A stretch of 34,782 bases of DNA from a bacterium (GTDB lineage: Bacteria; Planctomycetota; Planctomycetia; Planctomycetales; Planctomycetaceae), in the NCBI GenBank assembly GCA_016124895.1, contig WGMU01000130.1:1-34782 (forward strand), read 5' to 3'. A program made the translations under genes and the position numbers. The notes under the pieces were generated by a model that saw only the letters and a program-made list of their open reading frames with translations, made no database searches and was not told the DNA's origin. Every line of letters starts with the position of its first letter. Positions within the stretch are counted from its first letter, which is position 1. Shown piece by piece: positions 8,716-18,612 of the stretch.

Positions 8716-9257
8716 AACGTGCCCTCTGCAGCCAGCGTTCGTTCGATGCACTGCCGCAGCTTCTCCCGGATGCGGCGTAACGATTCCGAGACTGCCCCGG
8801 CAGTCTTCCCGAGATCAGTCGCCAGCGAATTCACAGCCGCTTTCGGTTGATAGCGTTGCGTGATCAGCTCGCGCTGGGCGTCGGGCAGCTTCTGCAGACA
8901 GCGACGCAACACCGCTTCCCGCCGGTCGTAGTGTTCGGACTCAGCACTTGCCGCTTCGGCAATGTCATGAATCAACTCAGCGTCAAATGAAACAGTCGAT
9001 CGCGCCTGCCGTGATCGATGTGCCAGAACCTGAAATCGAGCAATCTCAAAGGCCCAGGCATAGAAGTCTGTGCCCGGCCGGTAGGTGTCGCGCTTTCTCC
9101 ACAGAATGACGTTCGTTTCCTGTAGAATGTCATCCGCATCTGATGGCCGCCGCACAAGTGCCAGAACAAAGGCATAAAGCCTGCGCTGAGACTGGCCGAT
9201 CAACCGGACGTGCTCTTCGGAAACGTCTTTCTCTGTCCGCGTGTCGTCGTCACTCAT
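8712..9257 (-). CDS. ECF RNA polymerase sigma factor, planctomycete type
   Basis: 181 residues. Sigma region 2 spans about 15-82, with the core-binding signature DADDILQETNVILWRKRD and the -10 recognition segment FYAWAFEIARFQVLAHRSR. Region 4 spans about 112-172 (LQKLPDAQRELITQRY, then the helix-turn-helix VNSLATDLGKTAGAVSESLR RIREKL). There is no region 1.1 or 3, as usual for ECF factors. It resembles the Rhodopirellula/Verrucomicrobium ECF family (TIGR02989 type), whose members sit beside FecR-domain genes. It is the first gene of the five-gene operon. Upstream of the ATG is GAGGAAAG at a somewhat long distance. ECF factors commonly drive their own operon, so the 275-base region shared with metY should contain its promoter, but I cannot identify the motif. 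Confidence 0.95.
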   Translation of the reverse strand: MSDDDTRTEKDVSEEHVRLIGQSQRRLYAFVLALVRRPSDADDILQETNVILWRKRDTYRPGTDFYAWAFEIARFQVLAHRSRQARSTVSFDAELIHDIAEAASAESEHYDRREAVLRRCLQKLPDAQRELITQRYQPKAAVNSLATDLGKTAGAVSESLRRIREKLRQCIERTLAAEGTL

Positions 9258-9259
9258 GA

Positions 9260-10834
<1,575 letters not shown>

Positions 10835-10896
10835 TTGAATCAAGATTGCCGGCCAACCAGCAGATTGGCCTGTCGATTCTGTGCGTACTGAAAAGC

Positions 10897-10928
10897 AAAC
10901 CCGCACGTTCTCCAGAGCGTGCGGGTTT
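10897..10928. terminator. Bidirectional intrinsic terminator
   Basis: AAACCCGCACG pairs perfectly with CGTGCGGGTTT (11 bp, short loop), followed by further Ts on the + strand and preceded by As that give Us on the - strand. It ends metY about 60 bases after its stop and can also serve the convergent operon. Confidence 0.9.
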
Positions 10929-10964
10929 TTGTTTGCCGGCGTCGTTCGACGTCTTGTCCAAAGC

Positions 10965-10990
10965 AGCCATCTCGACGGAACGAGATGGCT
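10965..10990 (-). terminator. Hairpin at the end of the PPC-domain gene
   Basis: AGCCATCTCG and CGAGATGGCT form a perfect 10-bp stem around a 6-base loop. The stem overlaps the TAG stop of the - strand gene. No U-tract follows, so it may protect the mRNA end or act together with the terminator at 10897-10928. Confidence 0.55.
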
Positions 10991-13316
10991 ACTGTCTCGA
11001 AATCAGCAGTACGCCCGTCTGCGAGACTGTCGGCAGATGGTCGTCTTTGAGGACCGTTGCTCGGATAGTCAGCGAGCGCTCGGCGCCGGGCGGCAGTGTC
11101 GCAGGGACAGTCAGCGTGAACATGGCACGCTCCTGCTTCGCCTGGACTGTCAGTGATTCGGCAGTGACGCCGGACGCGTTCGGCAGAAGCTCGATCAGCG
11201 CGGGTTCGGTCAGCTCTTGCGCACGGCCGATCGACAGCGGGATGGTCAGTGACTGGCCGGGCTGGACAGCGAACTCGGCTTTGTCGGCACTGAGCTTCAG
11301 CAGAGCACCCGTCGGCAGGAATCCCATGCGCGTCTTCTGGCGGACGACCGAGTAGCGGACGTTGCCTTGCGGGTCCGGAACCTGAGTGACGCCGTTGACG
11401 ACCATGCGCGACGTCCGTGTCGTTTCGAGCCACTCCGGCAGAAAGATCGGGTAGAGGATGCGCTGGACGCCCGGCAGAACGGTCAGCTCGGGGCCAGTGA
11501 TCCCCTGCCGATGCCGGCCCTGCCGCGAGGTCATTTCGAGAACGATCTCGCCGTTGAACGATTCATTCCGTTCGATCAGGACCGGATAGGGAAACGTCGT
11601 GCCGCGCGGCCATTTGGCGACATCGTCTTTCCCCTCGGCATCGACTGAGAACGGCGGTGTGATCGTTGTCGCCAGAAGCAACGGTTCCGCGACCTGCGAG
11701 ATTGGCGTCGCGTCCGACTGCCCCTCGACCGGCAGAGTCTCACCGCGGATCGTGATCAGTGTGGCGGTCGCGGCAGCATCTTCGGCGACAGTGAACTCGA
11801 CACTCAGATCGTTCTTCTTCTCTGGAATAACCAGTTCGTCCGGCACCGTGACTCCGTTCGGCAGGCCGCTGATGGAAACTCGAATCGGCGCCGTCAGGCC
11901 GCCGCTGCGGACCACATTGACCGCCAGCTTCGTCGGTTTACCGATCGAAGCGTTGAGCAGCTCGGGCGTCGCAAACCGGAAGCCGGGTGTGGCCGCGTGG
12001 GCCTGCAGTCGATACGTGGCACTGCGGTCTCCGCTGCGTCCCGAAGTGTCGGCGACCACAAGGCGATACTCGCCGTCGGACGGGACGCGAAACTCAATCG
12101 CCGCGTCGGTCGTTCCGGACTCATCATCCGAACGCTGCAGTTCTTTGCCGGTTGAATCGAACACGGCAATGCTCACATCGAGCGGACTGCCGGTTCGAGC
12201 TGACGCGACCGAGATCGACCAGACGTCGCCTTTCGTTCCCGGTACGAGGAAACTGTCTTCGCCGTATCGCTGGTCGAGGGTCCCGGTTACCGACAACGGC
12301 AACGCAAGCGGAGCAGTCGGGTCGGGCTCAACGAGTTCCGCGATGTCACTCAGCGCGAACGTTACCGAGGTCGCTTCGCCCGTCGATGCTTCAAACGAGT
12401 ACGCAAGCGAGTCGCCGTCGCTTCCCACCGGAAACGTCACGTCGCGGCGGACGGATTCGAGTGTCGCCGTTTTGCCGGTCAGCCCGTATCCGACGAACTC
12501 GACTGACCGTGTCTCGCCACGTCGTCCGGCGGCGGGAATCGTCGCGAGGATGCGCGGGCCGGTCGTCAGCGAGACCTGATAGACAAACGCGCGATTGCCG
12601 CGGAAATCGAGGTCGTAAATGCTGAGCGTGTAAGGGCGGCCTGCCTCGGCTGCAAACGTCAGACTCGTGTCAACTCCCGCGGTATCGGCGGCGTCAGCAA
12701 TCAGTCGGCCGCTCTCATCACGAACTTCGATGACGGCGTTGAGATCGGAATTAAGGATCCGGGCGAGCGTCGAAATCGTCACGAGGTCCGACTTCTCGAC
12801 TCGAAACTGATAACGGTCGACCTCTTCAATATGCTTGATCTGGCCGGAGACGGTGACGGGCAGTGCCGGCAGTTGAACAAGGTCGCCTCGCTGATCGGGC
12901 TCCACAAAGTGGGTGTGTTCAACGACGGCGAAGCGGCCCGTGGTAGAAGCTCCGTTGGCGTTCGCGACCTGCCATTTGTGGACGCCGGGAGGAACGTCGG
13001 ACGGAATTGTCAGTCGAGCCCGCGTCTCACGCGGCAGCAGAAACGGCGGGCGGCGTGCCTTCTTGTCAAACCAGTACGGCGGCTCAGGCACGATGACCGG
13101 GCCGGGCGGGCCGACCGTTTCGAGTGTGACCTGTTGATCGAGCGGGAAGAGCTGCATGTCCGGCGTCCAGTCGTAACCACCGAGCACGACGTCGACCGTT
13201 TCGCCGGGACGACCACCGGGGGGAAACATGTAGCCAATGCCGGGGGCCAGTTGAGCGACTGTGGGCTGGCTGACAGCAAGCGTAGTCATGCCGGCGATAA
13301 CGAGTCGGAGCAGCAT
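10989..13316 (-). CDS. Exported protein with two pre-peptidase C-terminal (PPC)-like domains
   Basis: 775 residues from the ATG at 13316, which has an AGAGG ribosome site and begins the signal peptide MLLRLVIAGMTTLAVSQPTV, with cleavage likely near VAQ. The open frame extends 45 codons upstream but runs back through the repeat element and has no signal features. The mature start LAPGIGYMFPPGGRPGETVD is typical of planctomycete proteins encoded beside DUF1549 and DUF1501. Two PPC-like beta-sandwiches are visible: one around VSGQIKHIEEVDRYQFRVEK to YTLSIYDLDFRGNRAF, the other around VTGTLDQRYGEDSFLVPGTK to YRLVVADTSGRSGDRS. The C-terminal 300 residues are further beta-rich modules (LPNGVTVPDELVIPEKKNDL; FAVQPGQSLTIPLSIGRAQE). 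No catalytic motif is seen; it is probably a binding or structural partner of the other two operon products. Third gene of its operon. Confidence 0.88.
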   Translation of the reverse strand: MLLRLVIAGMTTLAVSQPTVAQLAPGIGYMFPPGGRPGETVDVVLGGYDWTPDMQLFPLDQQVTLETVGPPGPVIVPEPPYWFDKKARRPPFLLPRETRARLTIPSDVPPGVHKWQVANANGASTTGRFAVVEHTHFVEPDQRGDLVQLPALPVTVSGQIKHIEEVDRYQFRVEKSDLVTISTLARILNSDLNAVIEVRDESGRLIADAADTAGVDTSLTFAAEAGRPYTLSIYDLDFRGNRAFVYQVSLTTGPRILATIPAAGRRGETRSVEFVGYGLTGKTATLESVRRDVTFPVGSDGDSLAYSFEASTGEATSVTFALSDIAELVEPDPTAPLALPLSVTGTLDQRYGEDSFLVPGTKGDVWSISVASARTGSPLDVSIAVFDSTGKELQRSDDESGTTDAAIEFRVPSDGEYRLVVADTSGRSGDRSATYRLQAHAATPGFRFATPELLNASIGKPTKLAVNVVRSGGLTAPIRVSISGLPNGVTVPDELVIPEKKNDLSVEFTVAEDAAATATLITIRGETLPVEGQSDATPISQVAEPLLLATTITPPFSVDAEGKDDVAKWPRGTTFPYPVLIERNESFNGEIVLEMTSRQGRHRQGITGPELTVLPGVQRILYPIFLPEWLETTRTSRMVVNGVTQVPDPQGNVRYSVVRQKTRMGFLPTGALLKLSADKAEFAVQPGQSLTIPLSIGRAQELTEPALIELLPNASGVTAESLTVQAKQERAMFTLTVPATLPPGAERSLTIRATVLKDDHLPTVSQTGVLLISRQ

Positions 13317-13321
13317 GCCTC

Positions 13322-13431
13322 TGACGCAAAGACGCGGAGTCGCAAAGATTCGCAAAGAAAACGAACTGGAGACAGGCGGAGTGTCCATACCAGACCTTTG
13401 CGCTGCTTTGCGTCTTAGCGACTTTGCGTCA
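13322..13431. repeat. Inverted pair of CGCAAAG-rich 36-bp repeats
   Basis: 13322-13357 starts TGACGCAAAGACGCGGAGTC and carries CGCAAAG three times at about 12-14 base spacing. 13396-13431 is the same block inverted (CTTTGCG three times, ending TTTGCGTCA). The two match at roughly 29 of 36 positions and could fold into a long hairpin. The pair fills almost all of the 127-base gap between the DUF1501 and PPC-domain genes. I recall similar CGCAAAG-type arrays from other bacterial genomes, but this has not been checked. Confidence 0.8.
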
Positions 13432-13443
13432 AACGGGCAGAAT

Positions 13444-14787
13444 TCAGACAAGCTGCTCGATGAATTTGCCGCCGTCGACGATCGGGACCGGGCGGCCGAG
13501 CGGGCCGTAGTACGTTCGGTCTGCGTCGATGCCCATCAGTGTCGAGATCGTTCGCAACAGATCGCTGACTCCGATCGGCTCCGTCGTCGGGGCAGAGGCC
13601 GTCTTGTCGGTAGCGCCGATCACCTGGCCAGGTTTGATACCGCCGCCTGCGAAAATAATCGTCTGAGCCATCGACCAGTGATCGCGTCCCGCCTGAGCGT
13701 TCACACGCGGTGTGCGACCCATCTCGCCCATCATCACGACCAGCGTGTCGTCGAGCATTCCGCGTTCTTCGAGATCCGTGACCAGAGCACTGAAGGCGCG
13801 GTCGGCGTATGGAATCAGGTCGGTGCGCAGGCTCGGGAAGCAGTTGAAGTGGACGTCCCAGCCCGGAGCATCGACGCCGACGAAGCGGCTGCCGGCTTCT
13901 ATCAGACGGCGAGCCAGTAACGCGCACTGCCCGATCTGTGTGCGTCCGTACTTGTCGCGAACGCTGTCCGGTTCGGCGTGAATGTCGAACGCCTTTCGGG
14001 CTTCTGGCGACGTGATCAGGCTGTATGCCTTTTCGTAGTAGGTCGACATCTCTCGCGCCCGGCCTCGATTCCGTGAGCGCTCAAGATCGTCGATACCGCT
14101 GAGCAGCTTCTGGCGAATGTCCAGCCGCTGTCTGCTGAGCCGGCCTGGCGGAGTGAGGTCCTTGACCTCGAAGTCCGGCTGCGTCGGGTCGGCGTCAATG
14201 ACGAACGGTGCGTGCTCGGGCCCGTAAAAGCCGGGGCCACCGCCCGCCATCGGATGCGGCAGATTGATGTACGGTGGCAGGGCGCCCCGCTGGCCGAGTT
14301 CGCGTGAGATGACTGAGCCGATCGACGGATAAAACGCGTTGTTCGGGACAGGGTTGTCGCCGTCGGGGAAGTTGGCCCGGCGACCAGTCATCACATAGTG
14401 GTAACCCGTCGAATGCCCGTTATCACGGTGACTGTGACTGCGGACGATCGTGTATCTGTCGGCGATTTTCGCACACAGCGGCAACTGGTCGGTGACGAAC
14501 GTACCGGCGACGTTGGTGGCGATCGGCGTGAATGGACCGCGGATTTCTTCCGGAGCTTCCGGTTTTGGATCCCACATGTCCTGGTGAGGAGGTCCTCCTT
14601 CCAGGAAGAGGAAGACGCAGGACTTCGCTCGCGGCTCGGCTGTGCCTGCCGCCTTCGCCTGCAGCTCAAGCACCCGCGGCAGCGTCAGGCCGCCGATCAG
14701 ACCGGTCGAGCCGAGTCGCAGCGCGTGACGGCGGCTGACTCCGTCGCAGTTTGCGGGCGAATTGCGATCGAGCTTGAATTTCAGCAT
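13444..14787 (-). CDS. DUF1501 family Tat-exported protein (sulfatase/phosphatase-like fold)
   Basis: 447 residues. The twin-arginine motif SRRHALRLGS at residues 18-27, followed by a hydrophobic stretch, marks a Tat substrate, so the protein folds with cofactor or metal before export. Family landmarks are FLFLEGGPPHQDMWDPKPEA, IVRSHSHRDNGHSTGYHYVM, GVDAPGWDVHFNCFPSLR, DTLVVMMGEMGRTPRVN with Asp and Glu near a metal site, and GRDHWSMAQTIIFAGGGI. The domain is related to the alkaline phosphatase/sulfatase superfamily but its substrate is unknown. It is the middle gene of the operon, preceded by a DUF1549/DUF1553 gene (124-base gap) and followed by the PPC-domain gene (127-base gap). Both gaps are filled by palindromic repeats. 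The start ATG at 14787 lacks a strong ribosome site but fits the Tat leader position. Confidence 0.95.
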   Translation of the reverse strand: MLKFKLDRNSPANCDGVSRRHALRLGSTGLIGGLTLPRVLELQAKAAGTAEPRAKSCVFLFLEGGPPHQDMWDPKPEAPEEIRGPFTPIATNVAGTFVTDQLPLCAKIADRYTIVRSHSHRDNGHSTGYHYVMTGRRANFPDGDNPVPNNAFYPSIGSVISRELGQRGALPPYINLPHPMAGGGPGFYGPEHAPFVIDADPTQPDFEVKDLTPPGRLSRQRLDIRQKLLSGIDDLERSRNRGRAREMSTYYEKAYSLITSPEARKAFDIHAEPDSVRDKYGRTQIGQCALLARRLIEAGSRFVGVDAPGWDVHFNCFPSLRTDLIPYADRAFSALVTDLEERGMLDDTLVVMMGEMGRTPRVNAQAGRDHWSMAQTIIFAGGGIKPGQVIGATDKTASAPTTEPIGVSDLLRTISTLMGIDADRTYYGPLGRPVPIVDGGKFIEQLV

Positions 14788-14811
14788 GACGAGTTCCGTT
14801 TGGTTTCTGCC

Positions 14812-14902
14812 GGGTGGTCGGGTCTCGACTGAGCGTGCGAAGGAAACCCTGGAAAGATGCCATTGGGGTTTTGTGCGTACCTCACTCCAACCCCAGCCAC
14901 CC
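14812..14902. repeat. Two-armed palindromic element, copy 1 (full)
   Basis: The left arm (GGTGGTCGGGTCTCGACTGA..GCGAAGGAAACCC) and right arm (GGGGTTTTGTGCGTACCTCA..CCAACCCCAGCCACC) match, with some decay, the arms of the copies at 19100-19208 and 30629-30744. The spacer is only about 12 bases. It occupies most of the gap between the DUF1549/DUF1553 and DUF1501 genes. Confidence 0.8.
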
Positions 14903-14911
14903 GAAAATTCG

Positions 14912-17368
14912 TCAGTGATTGAACACGAACTCTTTCGAGTTCATCAATGCCCACAGGATGTCTTCGGCTGCCGCGGCGCGGTCGCCTGAGGCGAACGCCT
15001 GTTGCATGAGTTGGCGTTCGGCCTGAGTCGGGAACCGCGAGAGCGTTGTCAGGTAAAGCTGTTCGATCATCGATTCCGCGGGAAGATCGGTTGCAGCGAG
15101 CGTTCGCGCGCGGCCATGGCGATGGGCGATCTTTTCGGCAATCTCGGGCGAGTTCAGCAGGTGCAGCGCCTGCGAGATGCCTGGTTCGCCACTGCGTTCG
15201 CATTCGCAGACGGACGCTCGCACCGGTCGGCCGAAGATGCGGAAGAAGTAGCTCGGCATCCGGTTATCCCAGATCTGAATCGCGCGATAACCTTCGGGCC
15301 AGCCGTTGAATTTCTCGGCGACGCCAGCGCTCTGCGAGATCGCATCGAGCAGCACTTCGGCAGGCATCGAGCGCCAGGCGGCATGTGAGAAGTTCTGCTG
15401 GTCGTCGTCATTTGCCGGGTTCGTTTCGGCACTGAGCTGGTAGACGCGCGAGTTGAGCAGCGTTCGCGTGAAAGCCTTCAGGTCGAACCGAACGTCTTTC
15501 ATGTGCTGCGTCAGAGCCTGCATCAGCGGCTCGTTCGTCGCCGGGTTGGTTTCGCGCAGATCGTCAACGGGTTCGATGAGACCGCGACCGAAGTAGTGAG
15601 CCCACAGCCGGTTGGCGATGGCCCGCGCGAAGAACGGATTGTCCGGAGCGGTCATCCAGTTGGCGAGAATTCGGCGGCGATCACTGACGTTCGAGAAATC
15701 AGCGGGCTCGGCACCGAGCGCCTGCGCGGGGACAAGCTCACTCGTGCGCGGATGCGGCAGGTCTTTGCCGCCCAGCGAGACGATGGCCTGCTCGCCGTTG
15801 GGCAGCTTCTTCAGTTTGATGCCGGTGAAGAAGCCAGCGAGTGCCGTGTAGTCCGTCTGGCTCCAGCGTTCGGACGGATGATGGTGGCACTGAGCGCATT
15901 CGATGCGCACGCCCAGCAGCAACTGGCTGATCGAGCGTGCGGCTTCGTCGGGCTTCGTGAGGATTTTGTAAAATGAGCCTGGCCCTTCTTCGGCCGTGTT
16001 TCCCTGGACCGTCAGCAGGTCGTGGGCGAGTGCGTCGAATGGGCGGTTTTCTGTGAAGCTCTTATGCAGCCAGCGCTGCATCGCGACGGCGCCTTGCGGA
16101 GTGATGATGAGCTGGTCAGCTCGCAGAATGTCGAGCCACTGCATCGTCCAGTAATCGGCGTACTCGTCGCGGTCGAGCAGTTTGTCGATCAGCTTCGCTC
16201 GCTTGTCCGGCGATGGATCGGCGAGGAACGCGCGGGCTTCGTCCGCTGTCGGCAGTGTGCCGATCGTGTCGAGCGAGACGCGGCGGAGAAACGTGGCGTC
16301 GTCAGCGAGTTCGCTCGGCACAATGCCAAGTTCTGCCAGTCGGTTCCAGACAAGACCGTCGACGAAGTTGTGCTCGGCCGGACGCTCGAACGTCACACCT
16401 GGCCGCGGCAGCGTGATGCGACAGACCGCGACATGTCCGAGATAGCGAACGAGGATTGCGGCGGCGCCCGGAATATCGCTGGCTTGAACGAGTCCACGTT
16501 CGTCGACCTCGGCAATCGAGGCTGCGTTCGATTCAAACTCGGCTTCGGTAGTCACGTCGCGGCCTTTGCCGTCGGCGTTGATCGCGGTGACTCGAATCTG
16601 TTGCGACTCGCCTGCCAGCAGAATCTGCGCGGACGGTTCGATCTCGATGCGGACGACTCGAGCGACATCGCTGCCGGCGGCGTCGAGCATTGCGCCTTCG
16701 CGAATCCAGCGCATCAGGAGCCGGTCGCGGTAACTCTCCGGTTCGATGCGCCGTCCGCCGCCGTGCGGAATCCGCGCCGACCCTTTCAGGTAGAGCAGAC
16801 TCTGTTCCGGGGTCAGCGGAGTGACCCGTCGGCCGCGGCTTTCCTGTGCGATCGCTTCGAAATCACTCTGCACGTCGAAGCCGAAGATGCTCAGTTTGAA
16901 GCCGTTCTGCCCCTCCGCCTTGCCGTGGCAGCCGCCGGTGTTGCAGCGGGCTTTGGTCAGAATCGCCATGACCTCGTTGCGAAATGAAACCGGCTGCGGA
17001 TGCGTCATTCCGCTGACGTCGATCGGGACCGACTGTCGAGCACCAGCCGCGTTGCTGTCGATCAACAGTTGCGCGTGGCCGTCGGCGAGCGGCCGAACGA
17101 GGCCGCGGTCGTCGATCGTCGCGATACCTGGCGGTTCGATAAGAAACCGCGACTGACGCGTCACATCGCGCTGCCGGCTTTCGCCCGTCGAACTCTGCTC
17201 CGCCGGCGTCTGGACCAGCATCTGCTGCGACGCTTCCGGCCGATCGAGGATGATCCGCTCGGGCGACACGGTCTGGGCGCGAGCGTTCGAGGCCAGCGCG
17301 CCCAGCAGACCGGCAAGAGTCAGGATGTGACGGATTGCGGCGCAGTTCAACGGGCGGGAAAGCGACAT
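14912..17368 (-). CDS. DUF1549/DUF1553 cytochrome-type protein with Ig-like (Big2) domains
   Basis: 818 residues. The signal peptide is MSLSRPLNCAAIRHILTLAG up to about SNARA. Ig-like Big2-type segments are suggested at about 33-118 and 240-320 (FLIEPPGIATIDDRGLVRPL; RIEIEPSAQILLAGESQQIR). Between them lies a heme-like site in NTGGCHGKAEGQNGF, where Cys142 and Cys147-His148 make CX4CH, an atypical spacing. DUF1549 follows at about 335-520 and includes a canonical CXXCH heme-binding motif, Cys491-AQ-Cys494-His495. DUF1553 spans about 555-790 (NPFFARAIANRLWAHYFGRG; QALHLLNSPEIAEKI). The family is almost confined to planctomycetes and relatives and is presumed to bind heme and act outside the cytoplasm. 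The substrate is unknown. First gene of a three-gene operon with DUF1501 and PPC-domain genes. Confidence 0.95.
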   Translation of the reverse strand: MSLSRPLNCAAIRHILTLAGLLGALASNARAQTVSPERIILDRPEASQQMLVQTPAEQSSTGESRQRDVTRQSRFLIEPPGIATIDDRGLVRPLADGHAQLLIDSNAAGARQSVPIDVSGMTHPQPVSFRNEVMAILTKARCNTGGCHGKAEGQNGFKLSIFGFDVQSDFEAIAQESRGRRVTPLTPEQSLLYLKGSARIPHGGGRRIEPESYRDRLLMRWIREGAMLDAAGSDVARVVRIEIEPSAQILLAGESQQIRVTAINADGKGRDVTTEAEFESNAASIAEVDERGLVQASDIPGAAAILVRYLGHVAVCRITLPRPGVTFERPAEHNFVDGLVWNRLAELGIVPSELADDATFLRRVSLDTIGTLPTADEARAFLADPSPDKRAKLIDKLLDRDEYADYWTMQWLDILRADQLIITPQGAVAMQRWLHKSFTENRPFDALAHDLLTVQGNTAEEGPGSFYKILTKPDEAARSISQLLLGVRIECAQCHHHPSERWSQTDYTALAGFFTGIKLKKLPNGEQAIVSLGGKDLPHPRTSELVPAQALGAEPADFSNVSDRRRILANWMTAPDNPFFARAIANRLWAHYFGRGLIEPVDDLRETNPATNEPLMQALTQHMKDVRFDLKAFTRTLLNSRVYQLSAETNPANDDDQQNFSHAAWRSMPAEVLLDAISQSAGVAEKFNGWPEGYRAIQIWDNRMPSYFFRIFGRPVRASVCECERSGEPGISQALHLLNSPEIAEKIAHRHGRARTLAATDLPAESMIEQLYLTTLSRFPTQAERQLMQQAFASGDRAAAAEDILWALMNSKEFVFNH

Positions 17369-17684
17369 AGGCAGGCTCGTTCAAGGCGAAGCAGAGAACG
17401 CGGACATCCAGCGACGCGCATCACGTTACCAAACCCGCCTGACGAAGCCAGCCGTAGTCCGGTTTCTCTGAAGCCGGAAGTTTGTCAGAACACGATGGGG
17501 ATTGAGAGGGAGAAGAGAGGCGGCCGGTTGGTGTTGAGTCCCGCAGGCGCATGTCGCAGTCATTAAACCAACCGCCCGCTGCTTCCGCCTCAAACCGTCC
17601 TCTACGGATGATCGCGGCTTCGGCGTCGCTGCAGGTTTTGGAAAACCTGCCGACAGCTTTGTTCGACTGCCTGCTCCCGACTGC
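17369..17684. other. Intergenic region with two large palindromes
   Basis: This 316-base gap lies between queC's stop and the start of the DUF1549 operon, both genes being on the - strand. It holds an inverted repeat CGGCCGGTTGGT/ACCAACCGCCCG (17521-17578, 11 of 12 matching) and a perfect 20-bp palindrome at 17631-17650. I see no gene. The promoter of the DUF1549 operon should lie here, but I cannot place it. Confidence 0.6.
17631..17650. repeat. Perfect 20-bp palindrome
   Basis: GCAGGTTTTGGAAAACCTGC reads the same on both strands. It lies 35 bases downstream of the queC stop. With no spacer and no U-tract it looks more like a dimeric protein-binding site or a REP-type unit than a terminator. 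Confidence 0.7.
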
Positions 17685-18383
17685 CTATTCCCTCGCCTGA
17701 TACTTCACTGGATCAACGAGTCCTGCTTCCTCAAACCCTTTCAGTCGCAACAGGCAGGCGTCGCAGTGGCCGCAGGCGGTGCCGTCGGGTGCAGGTGAGT
17801 AGCAGGTACTCGACAGGCTGTAATCGACGCCCAGTCGCGTGCCCTCGGCGATGATCCGGGCTTTTGTCAGATGGATCAGCGGCGTGTGGATGCGCAGCCG
17901 CTGGTCCGACTCGATGACGTGCTTCGTGGCGAGGTTGGCCATTGTCTCGAACGCCGCGATGTACTCCGGTCGGCAGTCGGGATAGCCGCTGTAGTCGACC
18001 GCGTTGACGCCAATGAAGATGTCAAAGGCGCCGAGCACTTCCGCCCAGGCGAGTGCGTATGTCAGGAACACAGTGTTCCGCGCCGGCACGTAGGTGATCG
18101 GGATTCCGGAGGTCATCTCGTCGGGATTCCGGTCATGCGGTACCGGAATATCGGACGTCAGCGCCGAGCCGCCAAACTGACGCAGGTCGATTTCGATGAT
18201 GCGATGTTCGGCAACGCCGGACTGTGCGGCGATTTCTCGGGCCGATTCAATTTCGGTCGAATGCCGCTGCCCGTAGCGGACAGTCAAGGCGTAGAGTTCA
18301 AAGCCTTCCGATCCGGCGATGGCCAGGCACGTCTCCGAATCCAGTCCACCACTCAGCAGGACGACAGCTTTCCTGGTTGTCAT
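17685..18383 (-). CDS. queC: 7-cyano-7-deazaguanine (preQ0) synthase
   Basis: 232 residues, normal length. QueC converts 7-carboxy-7-deazaguanine to preQ0 with ATP and ammonia, on the path to queuosine in tRNA. The ATP-pyrophosphatase loop SGGLDSETC is at residues 11-19. [20 protein letters not shown] and [20 protein letters not shown] are family hallmarks. The C-terminal zinc site is complete, with Cys194, Cys204, Cys207 and Cys210 in [20 protein letters not shown]. The ATG at 18383 follows CGGAG at 7 bases. No other queuosine gene lies nearby, and I recognise no preQ1 riboswitch upstream. It is divergent from the Rrf2-type regulator, sharing a 229-base region with it. Confidence 0.97.
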   Translation of the reverse strand: MTTRKAVVLLSGGLDSETCLAIAGSEGFELYALTVRYGQRHSTEIESAREIAAQSGVAEHRIIEIDLRQFGGSALTSDIPVPHDRNPDEMTSGIPITYVPARNTVFLTYALAWAEVLGAFDIFIGVNAVDYSGYPDCRPEYIAAFETMANLATKHVIESDQRLRIHTPLIHLTKARIIAEGTRLGVDYSLSSTCYSPAPDGTACGHCDACLLRLKGFEEAGLVDPVKYQARE

Positions 18384-18525
18384 CGTTGTCTCCGACAGGA
18401 CAGGGTGCTGGTTTTGAGAGCGACCGGCGGACGCTAGGCCGCTGGTTTGCGGGCGTCAACGGCCAGGGCTGCAGTCGCCCGACACATCAGAAAACGCCGC
18501 TGGAAAGCTGTTCGATCGAGGGAGC

Positions 18526-18569
18526 TTGACCGACTGACGAGGGCGACCTAACCTGGACATGGATGTCCA
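18526..18569 (+). promoter_or_regulatory. Candidate promoter with overlapping operator for the Rrf2 gene
   Basis: TTGACC (18526-18531) is separated by 17 bases from TAACCT (18549-18554). Overlapping the downstream edge is a dyad, TGGACAT-GG-ATGTCCA (18554-18569), with perfect 7-bp arms. Rrf2 proteins are dimeric and often repress their own gene, so this dyad is a reasonable operator candidate. The -10 match is poor. Confidence 0.4.
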
Positions 18570-18612
18570 CAAGTTGATTCTCTGCTCCATTAATCCCGAG
18601 GCGAATGGATTC

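Noticed and set aside
11599-12579. Long + strand frame opposite the PPC-domain gene
   Set aside because: A Ser/Arg/Val-rich translation without any domain, caused by GC-rich codon structure of the - strand gene.
16022-16987. Long + strand frame opposite the 818-residue DUF1549 gene
   Set aside because: No ribosome site, no family signature, and wholly inside a well-supported gene on the other strand.
18384-18440. Possible preQ1 riboswitch before queC
   Set aside because: No preQ1 core sequence is visible in the leader.
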